Below the pieces are notes generated by a model. The model did not search any database, was not told the origin of the DNA, and saw only the letters and a list, made by a program, of their open reading frames with translations. DNA of 64,000 nucleotides from contig NZ_BMVY01000001.1 in assembly GCF_014650955.1 (NCBI RefSeq), positions 930,001 to 994,000 on the forward strand, read 5' to 3'. Positions within the stretch are counted from its first letter, which is position 1. Each line of letters starts with the position of its first letter. Origin of the DNA: Streptomyces tauricus (GTDB lineage Bacteria > Actinomycetota > Actinomycetes > Streptomycetales > Streptomycetaceae). Both the position numbers and the translations under genes were made by a program. Below are positions 16,924 through 25,423 of the stretch, one piece after another.

Positions 16924-17088
16924 TCATCGCTCCTCGCGGAAGAGGACGTGCTCCCCCGCCACCCGGTCGTACTTGCGCAGGACCAGCCGGTCGGGGTCGT
17001 TCAGACGGCTCTTCCGCGTCACATAGGTCGCACCGGTTCCGGCCGTGGACTTCAACGTCACCACCGGACGCGTACCTCTGGCAGCCAT
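16924..17088 (-). CDS. rpmG: Ribosomal protein L33 paralogue, zinc-free
   Basis: This 54-residue protein begins [19 protein letters not shown] and contains [21 protein letters not shown], the L33 core. The two CxxC zinc motifs of the canonical form are absent. AAAGGAGG precedes the ATG, and it is the first gene of the zinc-free ribosomal operon. A symmetric element at 17116-17133 upstream is a candidate operator. Lack of zinc ligands and the operon partners together support a zinc-starvation role. Confidence 0.92.
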   Translation of the reverse strand: MAARGTRPVVTLKSTAGTGATYVTRKSRLNDPDRLVLRKYDRVAGEHVLFREER

Positions 17089-17457
17089 GAACGCCTCCTT
17101 TCACACCCCCGGACACCCATCTCAATTGATGGGGCCATGTCATTCACGTGCGGTATAACCCGGCCCCCGGTGGATGTATTCCCCACCTCGCCCGGGGTCC
17201 GAGGACGCCGGGTGTCCTCGTGGAGAAGAAGGGCCCGAACAAGGTGGCCTTCGCGAACGCGAGCGCCCGGGCCCCGGAACTCGACCGGAGCGAACGGGGC
17301 CGGGTCGTCGGGCGGAACGCGGACCGAGCACGGCCGGCGGACGGCCGGACCAGGACCGGGCCGAGCCAGGGCGGGGCAGGGCGGGCCGCCGGAAACCAGG
17401 CGTGAGGGTCCTGCGAAGCAAGGTTTCGTTCAAGGTCGCAGCGTTAAGGTTCGCAAT
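17089..17457. other. Divergent intergenic region between the ribosomal operon and the large SpoIIE gene
   Basis: No gene is supported in these 369 bp. The left end holds the inverted repeat at 17116-17133. A frame open leftward from the SpoIIE gene has no family similarity and no ribosome binding site, so I do not extend the gene into it. Confidence 0.5.
17116..17133. promoter_or_regulatory. Candidate operator of the zinc-free ribosomal operon
   Basis: CCCATC-TCAATT-GATGGG is a perfect 6-bp inverted repeat, 28 bp upstream of the L33 paralogue start. A TATACC hexamer on the minus strand lies just beyond it. The sequence is not a clear match to the AT-rich Zur box as I remember it, so the regulator is not assigned. 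Confidence 0.4.
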
Positions 17458-20430
17458 ATGAACGCACGGCTGGATCTTCTCCGCACGGTGGCCCCCGGTG
17501 CCACGGAAAGCGAGGTCTTCCGGCTGGCGCTTCAGCACGCGATGGGAGAGCTGGGCGCGCTGGGTGGCGCGATCCACTTGCGCGGTCCCATGTCCGCCCT
17601 GCGACTGGTGTCGGCGGCCGGGCTGCCGTCCGCCCTCACCCGTTCCTGGGACATCGTCGACCAGGAGGGACCGTCGGCCCCGGCCCGCGCCCTCCACCAG
17701 GGCAGCGGTGTATGGGTCCCGCTGGACCCCGGCGATCCCTTCCGGCCCGGGTCCGGCCTCGCCGCCCTGCCGGTGTCCAGCGAGAACCGCCGTATCGGCG
17801 CGCTCACCCTGCTGACGGGCGACCGGGGCGAACCCACCCCCGAGCAGTGGGGGTTCCTGCGGGCCGTCGTCGCCTGGGCCGAGGAACGCATCCTTCAGGC
17901 GCCGATGCCGTCCGGGCCCGTCCACACCGAACTGCACGGGGAACGCCTGCGGCAGGCACTCAAGGAGGTCAGCGTCGGCTCGTGGGACTGGGACATCCGT
18001 ACCGGTGACCTGAGCTGGGACGAGGCCGCGCTGGAGCTGTACGGCACCAGGCCCGCCGACTTCACCGGGCGGATCGAGAACTGGATGCGGATCGTCCACC
18101 CCGACGACCTGCCCCCCACCCTCGCGGCGGCGCAGCGGGCGATCCGCGACCGCACCGTGTTCGAGGCCGAGTACCGGGTGCGGCGGCTGGACGGCTCGTA
18201 CGGCTGGACCCGGGCCCGCGGCCGGGCGACGTACGACGACCGGGGCGAGGCCCTGCGGATGATCGGCGTGGGCTGGGAGAGCAACGAGTCCCGCAGCGCC
18301 CGTGACGCCCTCAGCCGCGCCCTGCGTCATATGAGCGACGGTTTCCTGTCCGTGGACGAGCAGTGGCGGATCACCTTCGCCAACCTGGTGGCGGAACGCA
18401 CCCTGGGGTTCTCCGAGAAGGAGTTGTTCGGGCGCGTCCTGTGGGACCTCCCCTCCGCGCGGCGGATCCCGGGCCTCGAGGAGCACTGCCGGGAGGCCGC
18501 GGCCCAGGAGCGGCCCGTCGGTTTCGACGTCCGCTCGCCCGACACCGGGCTCCTGTACCACCTGCGGCTGGTCCCCGGACCCGACGGCCGCACCCTCTAC
18601 TTCACCGACGTGACCGACAAGCGGCGCCAGGACGAGGAACGCCGCTCGGCCGAGCTCGCCACGGCCGAGCGGGCCGCGCGGATCGCCGAGCTGACCACGG
18701 ATCTCGCCAAGGCGTCGACCACCCAGGACGTGGTGGAGGCGGTCGCCCGACGCGTCCTGCCGCCGTTCGCCGCCACCGGGCTGCTGATGCAGGTCGTCGA
18801 GGGCGACCGGCTCCACCACGTCGGTTCCGTCGGCTACCCGGACGAGTTCCTGGCCCTGCTCGACAGCAGCCACTGGGGCCCCGGCGACCCGGCCTGGCAG
18901 CCGATCATGTCCGGCACCCCGCTGTTCCTGTCCTCCGTGGAGGAGTTCGCCGCGCACGCGCCGACCCGCGTCGACACGGCCGCCCGGTCCGGCAAACAGG
19001 CCTGGGCGTTCCTGCCGCTGGCCGCGTCCGGGCACACGTTCGGCGTCTGCGTGGTCTCCTTCGACAGGCCGCGCCTGCTCACCGACGAGGAACGCACCCT
19101 GCTGACCACGATCAGTGCCCTCGTCGCCCAGGCCCTGGAGCGTGCCCGGCTGTACGACGCCGAGCACGCCCGGTCCCGCGAACTCCAGCGCAGCCTGCTC
19201 CCCCAAGGGCTGCCCGAACTGGCCGCGTGCACGGCCGCCGCCCGCTACCTTCCCGCGGGCCAGGGCATGGACGTGGGCGGCGACTGGTACGACATCATCC
19301 CGCTCTCCGGCGGTCAGGTCGCCCTCGTCGTCGGCGACGTCATGGGCCACGGCCTGCCCGAGGCCGCCACCATGGGCCGGCTGCGCACCGCCGTGCACAC
19401 CCTGGCCGACCTCGAACTGCCCCCCGACGAGATCATGAGCCACCTGAACGACATCGTCGCCGGCATGAACGAGGAGTCGTACGCCACCTGCCTGTACGCG
19501 CTCTACGACTCCACCACCCGGACCTGTTCCATCGCCCGTGCGGGCCATCCGCCGCCGGCCCTGGTGCACCCCGACGGCAGTGTCCACTTCCCGGAGCCGG
19601 CCGCCGATCCGCCGCTGGGCGCGGCGAAGCCGCCGTTCGAGACGGTCGAGATCACGGTGCCCGAGGGAAGTCTGCTCGTGCTCTACACCGACGGGCTGGT
19701 CGAGTCGGCGAAGCGGGACATCGACGCGGGCATGGCGGACCTGGCCCGGCTCCTGCACACCACCCATGAGGACGGCACCGACACGGACCTGGAGCGCCTC
19801 TGCGACACCCTGACGGCCGGTCTGCTGCCGGCCGAGCAGCAGGCGGCCGACGACGCGGCGTTCCTGGTGGCCCGTCTGCACGCCCTGCCCGAGGACAGGA
19901 TGGCGGCCTGGCCGCTCCCCAGGGATCCGAAGGCGGCCGGCCAGGCCCGCCGCCATGTCCGTGGACAACTGGCCGACTGGGGCCTGGACGACCTCGTACC
20001 GACCACGGAACTGCTGGTCAGCGAGCTGGTGGGCAATGTCGTCCGGCACGCCAAGGGGCCTGTCCGGCTACGGCTGCTGTACGGCGCCGAGCTGATCTGC
20101 GAGGTCTTCGACGGCAGTCTGACGATGCCGCGTATCCGCCGCGCCTCCGAGAGCGACGAGGGAGGGCGCGGACTGCAGCTGGTCACGGCGCTCACCGAGC
20201 GCTGGGGGGTGCGGTACACACGGACGGGCAAATGCATCTGGACCGAGCAGGTGCTGCTCGGCCCGGACGGCCATGACGACGGCCCGGCGCCCGACACCCA
20301 GGACCCGATGTTCACCCCGGACATGTTCGCGGCGGACCTGGACACCCTCCTGTCCGAGGATCCCGGCACTCCCGCGGACTCCGGAGGCGCGGGCTCCGGG
20401 GGCGCGGGCTCCGGGGGCGCGGGCTCATAG
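17458..20430 (+). CDS. GAF-PAS-PAS-GAF-SpoIIE-HATPase signalling protein
   Basis: This 990-residue cytoplasmic protein starts at ATG 17458. Domains in order: GAF (about 1-150), PAS with WDWDIRTGDLSWDEAALELYG (165-280), PAS (285-385), GAF (410-565), SpoIIE PP2C phosphatase (580-800; GQGMDVGGDWYD, VVGDVMGHG, RAGHPPPALV, LYTDGLVES, ADDAAFLVARL) and RsbW-like ATPase (830-940; LLVSELVGNVVRHA, GGRGLQLVTALTERWG). It unites sensor, phosphatase and anti-sigma kinase modules, so it could set the phosphorylation of a STAS protein in both directions. The last residues are an in-frame SGGAG repeat. Ligands and target are unknown. Confidence 0.92.
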   Translation: MNARLDLLRTVAPGATESEVFRLALQHAMGELGALGGAIHLRGPMSALRLVSAAGLPSALTRSWDIVDQEGPSAPARALHQGSGVWVPLDPGDPFRPGSGLAALPVSSENRRIGALTLLTGDRGEPTPEQWGFLRAVVAWAEERILQAPMPSGPVHTELHGERLRQALKEVSVGSWDWDIRTGDLSWDEAALELYGTRPADFTGRIENWMRIVHPDDLPPTLAAAQRAIRDRTVFEAEYRVRRLDGSYGWTRARGRATYDDRGEALRMIGVGWESNESRSARDALSRALRHMSDGFLSVDEQWRITFANLVAERTLGFSEKELFGRVLWDLPSARRIPGLEEHCREAAAQERPVGFDVRSPDTGLLYHLRLVPGPDGRTLYFTDVTDKRRQDEERRSAELATAERAARIAELTTDLAKASTTQDVVEAVARRVLPPFAATGLLMQVVEGDRLHHVGSVGYPDEFLALLDSSHWGPGDPAWQPIMSGTPLFLSSVEEFAAHAPTRVDTAARSGKQAWAFLPLAASGHTFGVCVVSFDRPRLLTDEERTLLTTISALVAQALERARLYDAEHARSRELQRSLLPQGLPELAACTAAARYLPAGQGMDVGGDWYDIIPLSGGQVALVVGDVMGHGLPEAATMGRLRTAVHTLADLELPPDEIMSHLNDIVAGMNEESYATCLYALYDSTTRTCSIARAGHPPPALVHPDGSVHFPEPAADPPLGAAKPPFETVEITVPEGSLLVLYTDGLVESAKRDIDAGMADLARLLHTTHEDGTDTDLERLCDTLTAGLLPAEQQAADDAAFLVARLHALPEDRMAAWPLPRDPKAAGQARRHVRGQLADWGLDDLVPTTELLVSELVGNVVRHAKGPVRLRLLYGAELICEVFDGSLTMPRIRRASESDEGGRGLQLVTALTERWGVRYTRTGKCIWTEQVLLGPDGHDDGPAPDTQDPMFTPDMFAADLDTLLSEDPGTPADSGGAGSGGAGSGGAGS
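20383..20430 (+). repeat. 15-bp in-frame coding repeat at the 3' end of the SpoIIE gene
   Basis: Three near-identical units of GGGGGCGCGGGCTCC encode SGGAG repeats that end the 990-residue protein. The unit is a multiple of three, so copy-number change would lengthen or shorten the tail without a frameshift. Confidence 0.75.
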
Positions 20431-20441
20431 GGGCAGAGGTG

Positions 20442-21965
20442 TCACCCGCCGAGCTTCTCTCGCGGGCCGGGCGCGGAGGCGAGTTCCCATACGGAGGGCA
20501 GCTCCCGTTCCCTGTTCTCCGCGCGGGCCTGCTCGGTGCCGTACAGCAGGCCCCAGGTGAAGCCGGCCTCGCCCGCGGTCTGGGCGGCGACGGCGAGATC
20601 CCTGACAGCGTCCCGGGCCACCACGCTGTCCTGGTGGTCGCCGAGGACCTGCTGCACCGACTTGACCCGCTTGCCCAGGCTCTTGGCCGGTTTACCGAGA
20701 GCCGGACGGGCCACCTCCGCCGCGTAGCGGACCTTCTTCGCCGCCTTGCGCGCCTCGTGGAGGGCCACATCCCGTTCGGGGCCGGGCGACAGCTCCAGGG
20801 CGTCGGTCATACGCGCGTCCAGTCGCCCGTACTCCTTGAGGACGGCCTTGGCCATGACCTTCTCGGCGTCCTTGGCCGCCTTGGCGCGCAGCGGCGGCTT
20901 CTCCACCAGGGCGGCGAGGGAGTCGAGCAGGTCGAGGTAGCGTCGTGAGCCGAGCGCTTCGAGCGTGCGCAGATGGGACTCCGTGCTCTCGACGACGTTC
21001 CACACCCGCAGCCGCGCGGCGACGGGACCGAGGACCAGTTCGTCCGGCAGGGCCTCGATCTCCCCGCTGAGCCGCTCCATCAGTACTTCGTGGTCGCGTT
21101 CGGCGCCCAGCTCGCCGGCCAGCCACTTCAGCTCGCCGCGGATCGCGTCGGTGGCCTCGTGGTCGAGGACGGACCGGTAGGACCGCAGACAGCTGCGCAG
21201 CCGACGGCAGGCGACACGCATCTTGTGCACCGAGTCGGGCCGGTTGCGCCGCACGGCCGGGTCGAGGGCCGTCAGGGCACTGATCTGCTCCCGCACGTAC
21301 GCGAGGACCTGTGCGCCGGCCTGCTCGGGGTCAGGGCGGACGGACCCCTCGGATGCCCCGGCCGGGGTGGTCACGGTCTCGTCGAGCGCCCTGATCAGCT
21401 TGGACGGGGAGTGCGCCCGCGCGATCCCCTTCTTGCGGAGCTTCTTCTCCACGGCGTCGAGGATGGCGGGGTCGGCGTCCTCGGCCAGTTCGACCTCCAG
21501 CTCGTTCCACGCGGCATGCCTGCCGTCCGCGCGCAGGGACTCCGCGCGGACCGAGTCGACGCACAGCTCGGCGCGCGTCGTGCCGTCGGCGTCAACGAGG
21601 TGGCGTACCTGGCGTGTTGAGCGGATACGGACCACCGGGGTCAGTTCCGCCCCTCGGGTACGTGACCTGGTCAGGTCGAGCAGTGCGGCCGGGACGGTGT
21701 CGGTGAGGGCCGAGCTGATCTCCTCCCGGCTGTCGCCCGACAGCGGCAGCTTGAGATGCCAGCCGGCATCGGTGCCACCGGTCCTGCGGCGCAGCACGGC
21801 CGAGGAGCCGGACAGGCGGAGATCGTCGGTGTCGTAGTAGACCGCGTCCAGTTCCTCGGGGCCGCGGTCGACGACCTCGGCGACACCGTCCACCCGCTCC
21901 AACTCGGGCAGCCAGGAGGTGTCCGCGGGTGAGGGGACCTCGTACTTTCGTTCTGTCTCTCGCAT
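20442..21965 (-). CDS. CYTH-CHAD domain protein
   Basis: This 507-residue protein starts with the CYTH signature ETERKYEV (ExExK) and a triphosphate-tunnel domain to about 190 (AVYYDTDDLRLSGSSAVLRRR, HLKLPL). A CHAD domain follows, about 215-490, with HKMRVACRRLRSCLRSYRSVL and Lys/Arg-rich helices. CYTH enzymes hydrolyse triphosphates; CHAD domains bind polyphosphate. ppk2 lies 8 kb away. No good ribosome binding site precedes ATG 21965; ATG 21977 and ATG 22025 are in frame. Its stop lies 11 bp from the convergent SpoIIE stop. Confidence 0.9.
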   Translation of the reverse strand: MRETERKYEVPSPADTSWLPELERVDGVAEVVDRGPEELDAVYYDTDDLRLSGSSAVLRRRTGGTDAGWHLKLPLSGDSREEISSALTDTVPAALLDLTRSRTRGAELTPVVRIRSTRQVRHLVDADGTTRAELCVDSVRAESLRADGRHAAWNELEVELAEDADPAILDAVEKKLRKKGIARAHSPSKLIRALDETVTTPAGASEGSVRPDPEQAGAQVLAYVREQISALTALDPAVRRNRPDSVHKMRVACRRLRSCLRSYRSVLDHEATDAIRGELKWLAGELGAERDHEVLMERLSGEIEALPDELVLGPVAARLRVWNVVESTESHLRTLEALGSRRYLDLLDSLAALVEKPPLRAKAAKDAEKVMAKAVLKEYGRLDARMTDALELSPGPERDVALHEARKAAKKVRYAAEVARPALGKPAKSLGKRVKSVQQVLGDHQDSVVARDAVRDLAVAAQTAGEAGFTWGLLYGTEQARAENRERELPSVWELASAPGPREKLGG

Positions 21966-22117
21966 CGACTGGACCATGTAGTACCGGTAGACACAATCCG
22001 CCGAACGAAACACGAGTTTGGACATTGCCGGTCTTTCCGGCTACCGGCGAGCGGCGGACCCGATCGCCACGGGTACGCGGTCCAGGGGTAGTTGCTCCGA
22101 AGGGCGCGCCGCCGTAC

Positions 22118-23095
22118 TCATTCGGTCCGCCGCATGTCCTCGGCGAACGCGAGTGCCTCCGCGTGGCCGAACAGCCCGGGGAGCCCGCCGGTGTGGAGGA
22201 AGACGGTCCTTTCTCCCGGGACGATCTCCCCGCGCCGGGCCGCCGCGACGAGGCCCGCCATCGCGCGCCCGGTGTACGTGGGGTCGAGGACGACCCCCTC
22301 AAGCCCGGCGCTCAGGGTCATCGCCTCCTCGACGCTCCTGCCGAGGCTCGCGTAGCCGGCGCCGATGTGGCCGCGGTCGATGCGCAAATCGTCGGCGCGC
22401 ACGTCCGGGGCGTGCGGGACGGCGAACGACTCGACCCTCCGTCGGGCGTCGTCCACGGCTCCCACGTCGACGCCGAGGGTACGCTCCGCGCCCAGGCTCG
22501 CGACGAGCCCGGCCATCGTGGCGCCGGACCCCAGGGCGACAACCACCGTACGCAGACCGGGTACTTGGGACTTCAGCTCCTCGCCGCAGCGCAGATAGCC
22601 GCGGGCCGACAGCACGCTCGAACCGCCGAACGGGATCAGAGCCGGGCGCGCCCCCTCTGCGCGCAGCCGGGCGCAGACCCGGGAGGCGGCGTCGCCCAGC
22701 GCCTCCTGTCCCGTCACACCGCTGAAGACGATCTCGGCACCGAGGAACGCGTCCAGCACGAGGTTGCCGGACCGGGCCGCCCCCGCCCCCTGTTCGCCGG
22801 GGAACACCAGCACGGCGCGCAGGCCGAGGCGGGCGGCGGCAGCGGCGGTGAGCCGGGCGTGGTTGCTCTGCGGAGCGCCGGTGGTGACGAGCGTGTCGGC
22901 GTCGTTCGCGAGCGCTTCGGCGACCGTCCACTCCAGTTTGCGGATCTTGTTGCCGCCGCCACCGAGACCGGTGAGGTCGTCCCTCTTGATGAGCAGGTCG
23001 TCGCGCCCGAGGCCGAGCGCGGCGGCCAGCCGGGGCATCGGCTCGACCGGTGTGGGCCAGGTGCCGAGCGAGAGCGGAGTGATCGGTTCGGACAT
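22118..23095 (-). CDS. PLP-dependent D-cysteine desulfhydrase / ACC deaminase family enzyme
   Basis: This 325-residue protein has the fold-type II PLP signature of the ACC deaminase/DcyD family: LIKRDDLTGLGGGGNKIRKLE with the Schiff-base Lys near 50, TTGAPQSNHARLTAAAAARLG, and the phosphate-binding ALGSGATMAGLVASLG. C-terminal LDPTYTGRAMAGLV and FLHTGGLPGLFG also fit. Members degrade D-cysteine to pyruvate, ammonia and sulfide, or deaminate ACC; I cannot separate these by eye. GGAG lies eight bases before ATG 23095. The azlCD pair is upstream on the same strand, 74 bp away, so an amino-acid locus is likely. Confidence 0.87.
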   Translation of the reverse strand: MSEPITPLSLGTWPTPVEPMPRLAAALGLGRDDLLIKRDDLTGLGGGGNKIRKLEWTVAEALANDADTLVTTGAPQSNHARLTAAAAARLGLRAVLVFPGEQGAGAARSGNLVLDAFLGAEIVFSGVTGQEALGDAASRVCARLRAEGARPALIPFGGSSVLSARGYLRCGEELKSQVPGLRTVVVALGSGATMAGLVASLGAERTLGVDVGAVDDARRRVESFAVPHAPDVRADDLRIDRGHIGAGYASLGRSVEEAMTLSAGLEGVVLDPTYTGRAMAGLVAAARRGEIVPGERTVFLHTGGLPGLFGHAEALAFAEDMRRTE

Positions 23096-23169
23096 GGTGG
23101 CGACTCCGTGACTGACTGGACTTGGCGACGACATGGACGTAAGGGGCGGTAGGGGGCGGAGGTGGCGGC

Positions 23170-23487
23170 TCAGCCCCACAGCAGTCTGATGAGCGCCGTG
23201 ACGACCGTCCCGGCGAGGATCGCGAGCAGCATCGGCGCCCGCGCCAGCCGTACGACCGCCACCGTGGCGAGTCCGATCAGCAGGGGTCCGTCCAGTCCCG
23301 TCCACCGCGGGCCCGCCACGTCGACGACGAGGAGTCCGGCGAGCAGTACCGGTGCGAGCAGCGCGATGACACCGCGCGCCGCCGCAGGCAGTTGGCGGTC
23401 TCCCAGTACCGCGGGCCCGGTCGCCTTGAACGTGAAGCTGATCAGCGCGACGCAGATGATGGCCCACCACAGATGCGCCTGGTTCAC
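23170..23487 (-). CDS. azlD: AzlD family branched-chain amino acid transport subunit
   Basis: This 105-residue protein has three to four hydrophobic helices and begins MNQAHLWWAIICVALISFTFK. It sits directly after azlC with a 4-bp GTGA overlap, the usual azlC-azlD arrangement. AzlCD pairs export branched-chain amino acids or related compounds. Size and partner match the family. Translational coupling to azlC is expected from the overlap. Confidence 0.88.
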   Translation of the reverse strand: MNQAHLWWAIICVALISFTFKATGPAVLGDRQLPAAARGVIALLAPVLLAGLLVVDVAGPRWTGLDGPLLIGLATVAVVRLARAPMLLAILAGTVVTALIRLLWG

Positions 23488-24278
23488 GACCCGCCCGCCT
23501 CCTTCGTGTCACGCGGTACGAGTCCCTTGCGCAGCCCGAGCAGGGCCGCCGCGCTCGCCCCCAGCAGCGCGAGACCGGCCGGTACCCAGATGACGAGAGC
23601 GGCGGCGAGGCACGCGCCCAGCGCCGCCGCCGTGCGGGCCGCCCGCGACCCCCGCAGTTCGTCCATCAGGAGCAGCAGGAAGAAGGCCGGGAAGACGACA
23701 TCGAGGCCGAGCGACTCGACCAGGCTCTCCGGCGGGGCCACGACGACACCCAGGGCGGTTCCCGCCACCCAGGCAGGCCACTGGACGGCGGTGGCGCCGA
23801 ACAGTTTGTAGCGGTCGAACCGGCCGCCGCCCAGATGGGCGGCCACCCAGGAACCGTCCACGACGGCCTGGCCCTCCAGTGCCCGGCGGAACCGGCCACC
23901 GCGCAGGTCCTTGGCCACGGCCACGCCCATCGGGACGAACCGGCCGTTGATCAGCGCGGCCGCCGCGATGGCCGTCGGCACTCCCCCGCCGCCCGCCAGA
24001 GCGGTGGCGAGGGCGAACTGCGCGGACCCGGAGAACACGACGAGGGAGCAGACGATGGGGGCGAGGACTCCCCAGCCCTCCGAGCGGGCGAACGCTCCGA
24101 AGGTGACGGCCAGGACGAAAGCGGCGGCGGCCAGGCCCGTACCGACCTTGACGCCCGCGACGAAGCCCTGCCGGCGGGAGGCGCCGGCCGCCCCCTGGAC
24201 CGTGGCATGTGCCGTCGCCTCGGCCGGTGTCGTGGGGTCCTCGGCTTGCTGCGGAGGTATCCGGTCCGTCCCGTCCAT
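23484..24278 (-). CDS. azlC: AzlC family amino acid exporter subunit
   Basis: This 264-residue membrane protein has a charged 40-residue N-terminus and about six to seven hydrophobic helices. PIVCSLVVFSGSAQFA is the AzlC signature, followed by GGGVPTAIAAAALINGRFVPMG. It forms the large subunit with AzlD. The divergent CGNR regulator starts only 50 bp away, so shared regulation is likely. With the PLP enzyme downstream, the operon may handle an amino acid and its breakdown; this is inference. Confidence 0.92.
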   Translation of the reverse strand: MDGTDRIPPQQAEDPTTPAEATAHATVQGAAGASRRQGFVAGVKVGTGLAAAAFVLAVTFGAFARSEGWGVLAPIVCSLVVFSGSAQFALATALAGGGGVPTAIAAAALINGRFVPMGVAVAKDLRGGRFRRALEGQAVVDGSWVAAHLGGGRFDRYKLFGATAVQWPAWVAGTALGVVVAPPESLVESLGLDVVFPAFFLLLLMDELRGSRAARTAAALGACLAAALVIWVPAGLALLGASAAALLGLRKGLVPRDTKEAGGS

Positions 24279-24327
24279 GCCACGAGGCTAACAGCCATCA
24301 GCGTCAATGGGCATTAGAATAACGGGC

Positions 24328-24933
24328 ATGGAAACGACCGCGTCGGCTCTGATCGGCGGTCATGTGGTGCTGGACTTCGCCAACACGATCGCGTGGCGGC
24401 TCGACGAACGACGCATGGCCGACCGCGTGTCCGAGCCCGCGGCCCTGCTCGCCTGGGCGGGCGCGAGCGGTCTGCTGCCCGCCGGCCGGGTCGACGCGCT
24501 CCTGGCCGTCGCCGCGGCCGAGCCGGACTCCGCCGCGGACGCGCTGCGGTCGGCTCGGCGGTTGAGGACGGCTCTGCACGGCCTTCTCGACGCGGCGGTG
24601 GACGGCGGCCCGCCCCGCCGCGAGGACCTGACCGTCGTGCACGGCCTCTTCCTGGACGCCTGGCACCGGGCGGAGTTCGCGTCGGCCCTGCCCCTGCGCC
24701 CCGAGTTGACCGCCAGGGTGCCCGCGGACGCCGTACGGCTACTGGCTCTGGAGGCCGCGGAGCTGCTGGCCGGACCGCTGGCCGCGCTCCGGCGCTGCCA
24801 GGGGCCGGGCTGCGGGTGGTTCTTCCTCGACCGCAGCCGCAGCCACACCCGCCAGTGGTGCCGGACCGGCGACTGCGGCAATCGGGAGCGGGTGCGGCGG
24901 CACTACGAACGCTCGCGCGGCGCCCGGGGCTGA
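24328..24933 (+). CDS. CGNR zinc-finger (ABATE domain) transcriptional regulator
   Basis: This 201-residue protein has an N-terminal ABATE domain (GGHVVLDFANTIAWRL) and a C-terminal CGNR zinc finger near 160-195: CQGPGCGWFFLDRS, WCRTGDCGNRERVRRHYER. ATG 24328 has no ribosome binding site but a TAGAAT -10 box at 24315-24320, seven bases away, so the mRNA is probably leaderless. It is divergent from azlCD and is the natural candidate to control it. An AATG-GG-CATT inverted repeat in the 49-bp gap could be the operator. Its 3' end overlaps the convergent DUF952 gene by 31 bp. Confidence 0.88.
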   Translation: METTASALIGGHVVLDFANTIAWRLDERRMADRVSEPAALLAWAGASGLLPAGRVDALLAVAAAEPDSAADALRSARRLRTALHGLLDAAVDGGPPRREDLTVVHGLFLDAWHRAEFASALPLRPELTARVPADAVRLLALEAAELLAGPLAALRRCQGPGCGWFFLDRSRSHTRQWCRTGDCGNRERVRRHYERSRGARG

Positions 24934-25280
24934 AGGGCGACCGCCCGGCCGTCGTCGTCCCACTCGATCTCCAGGACGCGCTCGACGGCGTCCCGGTCCA
25001 GGGGACCGAACAGGTGGGGGAACAGGACGTCCGCGCCGACGCCGGGCGGCGGGGTGGGATCCGCCGCCTCGAACTCCAGCCGGGCCGTGAGCCGCGCCTC
25101 GTCGAGGACCAGCGCGAGCAGCGGCCTGGGCGAGTCCCGGTAGAAGGCGTTCACGACGGCCAGGGTGGTCTCCGCATCGGGAGCGCAGTGGATGAAACCG
25201 TCCCGCATGAGGGAAGCGGGCGCGTACGGGGCCTCGGGCCGGGCGCTCCAGTCACCGAGCGTCACTACGTGATAGATCAT
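24903..25280 (-). CDS. DUF952 family protein
   Basis: This 125-residue protein starts MIYHVVTLGDW and contains GFIHCAPDAETTLAVVNAFY, LLALVLDEARLTARLEFE and LFPHLFGPLDRDAVERV, the DUF952 pattern of a small domain related to glutathione S-transferase-like folds. Its function is unknown. No ribosome binding site precedes ATG 25280; TATAAC (25287-25292, this strand) lies six bases upstream, so translation is probably leaderless. The 3' end overlaps the CGNR gene on the other strand. Confidence 0.85.
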   Translation of the reverse strand: MIYHVVTLGDWSARPEAPYAPASLMRDGFIHCAPDAETTLAVVNAFYRDSPRPLLALVLDEARLTARLEFEAADPTPPPGVGADVLFPHLFGPLDRDAVERVLEIEWDDDGRAVALQPRAPRERS

Positions 25281-25423
25281 GATCCGGTTATACAACAGCG
25301 GAAATCCGCCCACCTGAATTTGCTTGATCCGTAGCCCGGGGGCCCGCGGATTGGTCCGAAAAAGAAGTGTGCCGGATCGGGTGATCGACCAATCCGGGTG
25401 GCTTTCAGGACCGGATTCCCCAC

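Noticed and set aside
16876..17457. N-terminal extension of the 990-residue SpoIIE protein
   Set aside because: The frame is open but the extension has no domain similarity and overlaps the zinc-free ribosomal operon; ATG 17458 fits the GAF start.
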